A stretch of 28,297 bases of DNA from the NCBI RefSeq assembly GCF_000003605.2, contig NW_003109096.1:258143-286439 (forward strand), given 5' to 3'. This document shows positions 22,001 to 28,297 of this stretch, in pieces (position 1 is the first letter of the stretch; the number at the start of each line of letters is the position of its first letter). The stretch comes from Saccoglossus kowalevskii. Lineage: Eukaryota; Hemichordata; Enteropneusta; Harrimaniidae. The notes under the pieces are model-generated. The model was not told the DNA's origin. It worked only from the letters and a program-made list of their open reading frames with translations, and ran no database searches. Position numbers and translations under genes: made by a program.

Positions 22001-22128
22001 GATTATTTTAAAATACGTGCATTGTTTAACATATGCTGCATGGCATGCAATGAATTCCACGTCATAAATGAGAGAATGATGAGACTACATCTTAATTATG
22101 AATAGCTGGTAAAGACTGCTTACTAATA
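19050..22128. other. 3-kb region without a supported gene
   Basis: AT-rich non-coding DNA. The longest open frames are 20297-20515 (+, begins TTG) and 20977-21315 (+), neither with a recognised domain. The latter has a good acceptor-like tract (TATTCTGTTATTCAG ending at 21115), so a terminal exon from 21116 to 21315 cannot be excluded. A short perfect hairpin (TCCTCTTC/GAAGAGGA) lies near 20567-20586. Confidence 0.45.
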
Positions 22129-22470
22129 TGCGGCTTATTGGGTAGAGCGTCCGCCCAACACCAGCAAGGCTGGGAATACGACTCCCTGGGTCGGTCGGCT
22201 GACTGCACACTCGGCAGCCGCTTGCCAGGATCGCGGCATTAGTATTTGAGGGAATCGCATCCTTTCTGAGAGGACGAAAAACTGTCTGTGGCGTGTAATG
22301 CTCCTTTTCCCACTTTGCAAGTAAAAGATGTCGAAAAACGTTGCGGTTTTCGCCGCGCTGTGACGTATTCCTCACACAACATATGTGTGTTCCTGGGTTG
22401 TGCTGTTTCTCATTTCCAAGTCCGTAAATTAACTCAGACCTTGTTAGCAGGAAATGATTGTATAAGTGGA
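22129..22470 (+). mobile_element. tRNA-derived SINE
   Basis: The head GCGGCTTATTGGGTAGAGCG (22130-22149) resembles a tRNA 5' end with RNA polymerase III box A, and GAATACGACTCC (22173-22184) sits where box B (GGTTCGANTCC) should be. The body is more GC-rich than its surroundings and contains GGCGTGTAATGCTCCTTTTC and GCAAGTAAAAGATGTCG, layouts I associate with tRNA-SINEs of marine invertebrates. The anticodon-arm pairing is degenerate, so it is not a tRNA gene. The 3' end is uncertain, perhaps near 22470-22500 where AT-rich sequence resumes. Confidence 0.65.
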
Positions 22471-22510
22471 AAGTATACATTCACAATCAAATAAATATAT
22501 AAAATAATTA

Positions 22511-22635
22511 TCAAACCAGTATAAAGACTACTCTGTAATTAGGAATCCATTATAACTACCACATCCTAATTAGGAATATCTTATATAATAAAGACTACTT
22601 CCTGGCGTTGAGAACTTCCTATTATGAATGCCTAA
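22511..22635 (+). repeat. Flank unit, copy A
   Basis: Runs from TCAAACCAGTATAAAGACTA to TATGAATGCCTAA and matches 22849-22972 nearly base for base. It contains the palindrome TCCTAATTAGGA. In this copy 129 bp of GC-richer DNA (22636-22764) separates it from its continuation AAGACTTCTTCGTA, which follows directly in copy B. Confidence 0.8.
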
Positions 22636-22848
22636 AGGGTGGCAGTTGTCGTGCCGCGTCCTGTTCGCTATGGGACTCATAGCGACGTATACAACGCGTG
22701 TAAAATACATTGTTTATTTACATGAAATTCGAACACACGCTGCGCGACGACCAGCGCGTTTTAATAAAGACTTCTTCGTAATTACAAATGTGCTAAGGGA
22801 ATGGACAAAAAATACGGGGGGGGGGCTGGTGTTTTTTTCAAAAATGTA

Positions 22849-22972
22849 TCAATCTAGTATAAAGACTATTCTGTAAATAGGAATCCCTTATAACTACCAC
22901 ATCCTAATTAGGACTATCGTATAATAAAGACTACTTCCTGGTAATGAGAACTTCCTAATTATGAATGCCTAA
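22849..22972 (+). repeat. Flank unit, copy B
   Basis: Second copy of the 22511-22635 unit, lacking the 129-bp insertion and running on through AATGAAGACTTCTTCGTATTA to the second transposon-like end at 23003. Confidence 0.8.
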
Positions 22973-23191
22973 TGAAGACTTCTTCGTATTATAAGTGTAC
23001 TAAGGGACTAGACAGAAATTACATGCTATAATTAAGAAAAAGAAAAACAGGAATGTACTGATTTCAGAATCAATAATACACTGAACAATTGTGTCTTGTG
23101 TGATTTAAGAGGAGAAAAGGCCACATTTTATTATTAAAAGTACAATAATTTAAAGTATCCCAAAAAAATGTGCAATTTTAGCAAGTTAGTT

Positions 23192-23419
23192 TTAGCAAAC
23201 TTTAGCAAATTTTAGCAAATTCTCCAGTCTCCAAAAAAACTGCCTTGTGTAGTATGTGGTGGTTCGCCGCCCAGATCTGGAGAGCAGAATTGGTTGAATG
23301 GGCTCGCTGTTCTCACTACTTTTCTGACTCTGTGCTTCGCAAGAGTTAGGCAGTTCAGCCAACACTAAATCATTATCATCAGTTTCATTGTGCTCATCTT
23401 CTACACTCTCTATACAAGC
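23192..23419 (-). pseudogene. Eroded coding fragment inside the transposon remnant
   Basis: A 75-codon minus-strand frame opens after a TAG and ends TAA at 23192. It has an acidic start (ESVEDEHNETDDNDLVL), then LLSRSGRRTTTYYTRQFFW. Its composition looks protein-like, with an RSGR motif seen near the C-terminus of some transposable-element proteins, but I cannot name the family. The last codons fall in a TTTAGCAAA short repeat (23191-23220). Confidence 0.35.
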
Positions 23420-24854
23420 CTAACCAATCAATGGCATCATATGTTCTCGCTTGTGATTCTGTCGAAACTATACTTGAATATGAGAAAGATCTAATTTAAG
23501 GCAAGCACTGAGTTTCTGTAGACAAAAACGAGAAATAAATCAGGTAGTGAATGTGCAGTGCAATATAATACTGACTTCTTAACTAACACTGATAGTATAA
23601 ATACATAGGTACAGAAATTGTTGAGCACTCCGAAAAACAGGAAAAAAATATGTTTGGAGCAACATATATGCAAGACAAGAATAAAAAACGTAAAATCAAG
23701 AAAAATAAACGTCTTACAAAAAAACGAAGAGAAAACAGGGTGAGTGCTGGAATTGCAGAAGTAATGGCCAAAATAGCACCACGTATTGATGCCGATGAGT
23801 GAAGATGACTTGTATTTTGAAGTGGTGAATACTGTAAGAAAACAAGATGTTGAATTCATTAAACAGCTTAATTAAGAAACAAAACAAACTTACAAATGTG
23901 CTCATCTCTTAAAATTAAAGATCTTGGCCAAGTATGTGATGATGATAGTGATACGGAGGAGGAGACTGAGGGCAGTGATATGGAGAAACAGTTAGTGGAT
24001 AGTGTCACAGAGGCGATACTGAAAACAGTTACCTAGATGTAGAGGTAGAGGGGGATTCTGATTAACAATAACTTTATTGACTCCAACTCAATCCCCACGG
24101 GGAAAGCAAATGGTCACACATAATCACTAAAATGCTAACAAAGAATAAAAAAAAAATTATGACTAAAATGCAAAAAATAATTTAAGGAAGAAAAACATTT
24201 TTCTAGAAGAAAAGTTCAAGTAAGAATAAACATGTTATGTCTGATATAAAACATCTACTTTCTGGCTAGAAGGCATGCTTTTAACATAAAGTAGAAAAGT
24301 GGAAAAAAATTAAGAAAATAATAACTAATAAAAATGCACTATTTAATACAAAAAAATAAAGGGCAAAACATTTGTTATGCATTTAGACTAATATTTTCAG
24401 TAAATTAGCAAGCTCAACAATTTTGCATGTTTCGTTATGAATCCCAGCACTGACAGGCATTCTTGGCTTTGCATGTCTGCCAGCAACTATTTTTAAGCAG
24501 TGGTTGCTGAGGCGTAATTTACATTGTTTATATTTTAATGTTGCTGTACCACTTACTGTTTGCATTGGTATTAGTCAACACCGCTTGTAATGTGTTTGAA
24601 TCACGACTGTTATATAGTTGTTTTTAAAGCGACAATATCTACATACATTTTTGTTTTATTAAAATTGATAAATTTACACAATGTTTTTATTGCATTTTTT
24701 GGATATTATAATCATTATATTTAATGCACAGAAAACAGTGACCATGCTTTTATGTGTGCACAAAATAAATTGACCATCCCCCCAATCGCTTACATGAAAT
24801 ATATGTACCCTTCCCTTAAAAACACCGCCCCCTGTAATTTTCTGTCCAGACCCT

Positions 24855-24956
24855 AATTAAGATTACTTCCTACTTTACAGTTTGATGGATGGCAGGTACC
24901 GAATTTGTTCACACGTCTCGAAAAGACGTCATTTCTTGGCCTATATGTACATAAAC

Positions 24957-24997
<41 letters not shown>

Positions 24998-26039
24998 TTT
25001 TGTCCCTGTATTGCAATGTGCGACAGTACTTTTATGCTGACTGTTATTTTGTGACTTGTATTTCCCGTTCGTGATTTGGGATTATTAGTTGTGAATTTGT
25101 ATTATCGGTGATAATTGCTAAAATACATGCAATTTAGTTATGCAACGAAATTGTGACAGAGTGAGTGAATGTCTGTGGTGATTAGACCCGTTCATCAACA
25201 TTATTTGTGTGCTATAATAAATGAATAAGCGAGTACTCCTGCAATTTGGCGAATTGTCTTTGTGTAACTGTCATATACTCTATATGCATCAAGTATATTT
25301 CTGAAAGCAGTTGTTCACCGGCTGTATCACATCACGTCGCCAAGGCAGTGCGATAAACATATCAGACACGCGTGTCGCGATACAGCGAATTCGTCACCTT
25401 GGGAATCTCCCCAATTGGTTTCACGTATTATAACAGAACTGTACCTAGCAACACAGTGAATTAAATTTCACTACGTTAACCCGCTGTCAAGATCAATCAT
25501 TTCCAATGTCACTAGTTTGAACTGAATGTCCAATTAAATTCAAATTAATTGCAGAGTAGCTTAGGCTTTGTAATCGTCCACTTGTTTCGCACACGTGTAA
25601 TTTGCAAGTTGCTTTATCTGTTTTACATCAATGTTACGGACTAACGGTTAATTGGAATGGTGTTTTACCTGTTAAAATAAATAAATTAATTAATACACTG
25701 ATGTGTTGTTTAATTATTCATACGTTCACACGTCAGTTTCATTAATTCATTCGTCCGCAATAAAGCACATTTAATTATTATACATCTGTCACCGTAACGC
25801 CACAAGTTACAGCATGTCGTAATTTTGCGGTATTTTACGGGGAATTTTCATACTACCATATTTGGAAATGTGAATTCTAATTATAGAATGATTACGCGCG
25901 TAAGCGTAAGCTGCCCCCAACGTTTGATCGGACGCAAACAAAGAAGCTCGCTAAATCTGTTCTAAACGTTTTGGATTTCGGCATTCCCATGATGTATTCG
26001 TTGAAGAAAAAGATGTTTAATAATAAGGTTATTACGAGG
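24855..26039. other. No gene seen; contains a (TA)n microsatellite
   Basis: AT-rich non-coding DNA. A frame open from about 25880 to 26249 (+) reads RKRKLPPTFDRTQTKKLAKS and onward without recognised domain or ATG. Confidence 0.45.
24961..24993. repeat. (TA)n microsatellite
   Basis: Uninterrupted TA dinucleotides for about 33 bp. Confidence 0.97.
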
Positions 26040-26144
26040 ATACTGCAAAGTATGAACTCAGATAGTACGCGGTCGCATCAATCTCCAATGCACGTCGGTC
26101 GATACTTTCGCTGTACTGTTTTCGTGCACTATACTTTGCAGTAT
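26040..26144. repeat. Perfect 14-bp inverted repeat around a 77-bp spacer
   Basis: ATACTGCAAAGTAT (26040-26053) is the exact reverse complement of ATACTTTGCAGTAT (26131-26144). Similarity stops right outside both arms. It could be the ends of a tiny foldback element or a cruciform-forming site. Confidence 0.8.
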
Positions 26145-26789
26145 ACTTGTAATAATCTCATATTAATTCATTCATTTCATACTTACATTCACTCAGTCAT
26201 TTATTCATTCATTATGTATGACAATTTTTACGATGAGAATAGCTACTGAGTTTAACGCACTCGCGGCCAATTCTTCATGTAGCAGAGTATACACATTCTT
26301 CAAAAACCTAGATTTTATTCATCAATTAAACGTTGTCATGGTAACATACTGTCACCTGTCATAGGTTCATATGCAGGGCAATTTTAAATGCATATTTATT
26401 TTAAAAAAATAACATTCTCGTGATACATTATTATATATAATAATAGGAAAAATATATACACTTTAATTATTGAAAAGACAATGTCAATAACTTTTTGAGG
26501 ACGTGCATATTTATTTTTTATACTAAATCTTGATAAATTTATAGTATATTTTATATATTGTATTGGTTTGGTAATAAACGTAACAGGAATTGGTTGACAC
26601 AAAAATGAAAACACGTCGATTTACCAATGCGTATATGTATTTCCGTAAATGACTCGATGCAATGTAGAACAAAATGATTTGAAGTTACATTTCCAATTTC
26701 TATTATGCTCCCTGGAATTGACCTTATAATCGTAAAAACATCATGGTAGAGAGATCACAGTGTCCAAAATAAACACACGTCATTGTTTG
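26145..26789. other. No gene seen
   Basis: AT-rich DNA with an imperfect ATTC-rich tract at about 26164-26214. A minus-strand frame at 26396-26614 has no recognisable domain. Confidence 0.5.
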
Positions 26790-26945
26790 GTTGACCACTC
26801 AAAGCAATTTGCATATGTGCATTTTGTTCTGATCTAATAGAGAAGTCGCCATTTTTTTTTTTTTTTTTTTTTTTTGCAAAGAAGATGACCAAAGTAAAAA
26901 AGGTTTTCACAGAGGGGTTGGAGGATACTGTGCTGAGTGGTCAAC
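26790..26945. repeat. 12-bp inverted repeat flanking a T24 tract
   Basis: GTTGACCACTCA (26790-26801) and its exact reverse complement TGAGTGGTCAAC (26934-26945) enclose a run of 24 T at 26852-26875. The T run might be the reversed poly(A) tail of a retroposed minus-strand copy lying to its right, or a simple expansion. Confidence 0.7.
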
Positions 26946-27447
26946 ATGGAACCACAAACGTCAAACGTGAACCCAATAATCATTTAGGTGTGTTGTAAAC
27001 ATATAACCTATAAGCTGAAAAATGGAGCATATATCTACATCGTATGTGTTCCAGAATTAAACCAATTAATTTTGTTTTTGAAATGCTTGGGTCACCTTGT
27101 TTAAATACTCGGCATAAGTATTGTCATAGTCAAATACTGGTATGATGAAATTGTTTACGCGTATCTGTTGATCGACTTAATTAGTTGATTACTAGCGAAC
27201 GGCTGTGTTGTGTCTGTCATCGTTTCGGCTATTTGGACTACTATTTCTGACAGTTAGTATGCGCAATTACTAATATAGTGAACGATTAATCATAAGATAT
27301 GACGTGTCCAGTACTTAGTGTGATTGGCTGTATAATTGAAGGTTACGCCCTAGAGTCTTTTTACTGCTTTGTAATTGGTTAAGGTTTTGAAAGTGAATAA
27401 AGTTGTTTTAGTTGGTCTTGGCGAGTACACCACGACAGAGGCAGTCC
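26946..27447. other. No gene seen
   Basis: Non-coding. GAATAAAG near 27402 resembles a polyadenylation signal ahead of a more GC-rich stretch, a layout that could suit a solo LTR, but no ends were found. Confidence 0.35.
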
Positions 27448-27533
27448 AGTCCTTGGGAGTCTTGGGGCGAGTCTTGACGCAGTCTTGGGCTAGTCTTGGG
27501 CCAGCCTTGCGATAATCTTGGGAACTTTTCCCC
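27448..27533 (+). repeat. Imperfect AGTCTTGGG short tandem cluster
   Basis: About seven imperfect units of AGTCTTGGGC-like sequence with 10-12 bp spacing (for example AGTCCTTGGGAGTCTTGGGG and AGTCTTGGGCTAGTCTTGGG). The stretch is GC-richer than its surroundings and could be a degenerate minisatellite. Confidence 0.75.
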
Positions 27534-28297
27534 AGGGCGCTGTGTCTTATAGAGTGCTCGACTGACCGACTAAGACGAGAGTTGAAACGTATGTCGTTGT
27601 GTGTGTCTATTTGACTGTAAAGTTTAAGTGACCTTCCAGATCCCGTACCTCAAGGGGACGTGACATAGATACGAGACGAGAGATTCCCCCTGACACGTGT
27701 GGAGAACCCTAGAGGAGAAGAATTTCCCCCTCATACTAGATTTGTCACAGCTTGGTCATTAGCACCTCTAGTTTAAAAACCATGCTTACTTGACCTGACA
27801 TCAGTTTCATGACAAACCGTACTTAATAAACAGTCAATTGTTTTCTACAGCATCAGGTTCTCATTTTGTAATAATTCTTGCAGCAATAACTTGAAATCCA
27901 TAATTATGCTGTCGTGCATGTGTTGGAATTTGACTAAACACTAATCAACAACCAGTAAGAATAACTGAATACATATCAGGGATACATGATTTTTAACAAC
28001 TATTGTCCGTGAAGCTTTTACTTATCAGTATTGAATGTTTAACGTTAGTCTGCGACAATTTTGAATTCTAGAAGTATAACTTTACAATAATTTAGAATGA
28101 AATATACCGTGACGTAATAATATATAATGTTATTGGCATTGCAGTAAACTTGTCATTAGGGTGTAATAATACAGCTTTATTTTTATTTGTGTCTTCAAGG
28201 CCATCAACTCTATTTGACATTTTCTTAAACCGACCCCCCACCGGCTCTATCTGGCGTGTTTTGTATTACCTAATTAGCCACACTGATTTAATTTTAT
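27534..28297. other. No gene seen to window end
   Basis: The first 200 bp (to about 27740) are less AT-rich, containing GGGGACGTGACATAG and CCCTAGAGGAG, and may belong with the repeat cluster as part of a mobile element. The remainder is AT-rich with no supported coding sequence. Confidence 0.4.

Larger units (their letters stand above)
22796..24854. mobile_element. Non-autonomous DNA-transposon remnant with inverted ends
   Basis: The left end (22796-22840: AGGGAATGGACAAAAAATAC, then a G run and CTGGTGTTTTTTT) is matched by the reverse complement of the right end (24854-24813: AGGGTCTGGACAGAAAATTA, then CAGGGGGCGGTGTTTTT). A second left-end-like sequence (AGGGACTAGACAGAAATTAC) is at 23003. 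The interior holds eroded coding pieces: minus 23419-23192, plus 23650-23814 (very Lys/Arg-rich), plus 23897-24037 (acidic) and minus 24565-24383. No transposase catalytic motif is recognised, so the superfamily is open. Confidence 0.55.

Noticed and set aside
22129-22200. tRNA gene
   Set aside because: Boxes A and B are recognisable but the anticodon arm and acceptor stem do not pair, and a non-tRNA body follows, so it is a SINE head.
22085-22480. Minus-strand frame of 131 codons
   Set aside because: Overlaps the SINE, whose GC-richer body leaves frames open by chance.
22511-23023. CRISPR-like or regularly spaced repeat array
   Set aside because: Only two long diverged copies, eukaryotic context, explained by duplication of a transposon flank.

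Overview
This is AT-rich animal DNA: genes split by GT-AG introns, abundant decayed retroelements, a tRNA-derived SINE, microsatellites and long non-coding stretches. The domain content (death-effector domain joined to NACHT) and the repeats (Bel/Pao, Ty3/gypsy, SINE) fit an invertebrate, plausibly a marine lophotrochozoan or invertebrate deuterostome. The sequence alone does not fix the species.

The core is a convergent pair of paralogous NLR-type innate-immunity genes. Gene A (+, exons 2563-2668, 3740-3928, 4209-6541; 875 aa) and gene B (-, exons 13312-13261, 12808-12608, 12489-10238; 834 aa) each encode an N-terminal death-effector domain (DED) split over two short exons, then one long exon with a NACHT ATPase and a roughly 400-residue C-terminal region with no canonical LRR, TPR or WD repeats. 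Both genes have two introns at equivalent places and all four introns are phase 1. This strongly supports the gene models and common descent. The first exons are too short to appear as ordinary long ORFs and were recovered by matching splice sites, phase and DED continuity.

Layout. 1-840: Bel/Pao gag fragment (-), frameshifted. 1235-1855: small inverted-repeat elements. 2563-6541: gene A, whose first intron holds a tandem repeat with RFX X-box palindromes. 7066-8754: two repeat families duplicated in the order R1-R2-R1-R2. 8956-9042: promoter-like CRE plus YY1 cluster. 10238-13312: gene B. 14311-14360: GC box and possible ZNF143-like site upstream of gene B. 15055-15518: possible exons of a two-pass membrane protein. 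16044-19049: decayed, internally deleted Ty3/gypsy element (-). 22129-22470: tRNA-derived SINE. 22511-24854: DNA-transposon remnant with inverted ends and a duplicated left flank. 24855-28297: mostly unannotatable DNA with a (TA)n run, a poly-T tract, inverted repeats and a short tandem repeat cluster.

The two DED-NACHT proteins would be expected to sense a ligand through the C-terminus, oligomerise through NACHT and recruit DED partners (FADD or caspase-8-like) through the N-terminus. That chain is inference from the NLR family. The element most worth follow-up is the shared C-terminal region.
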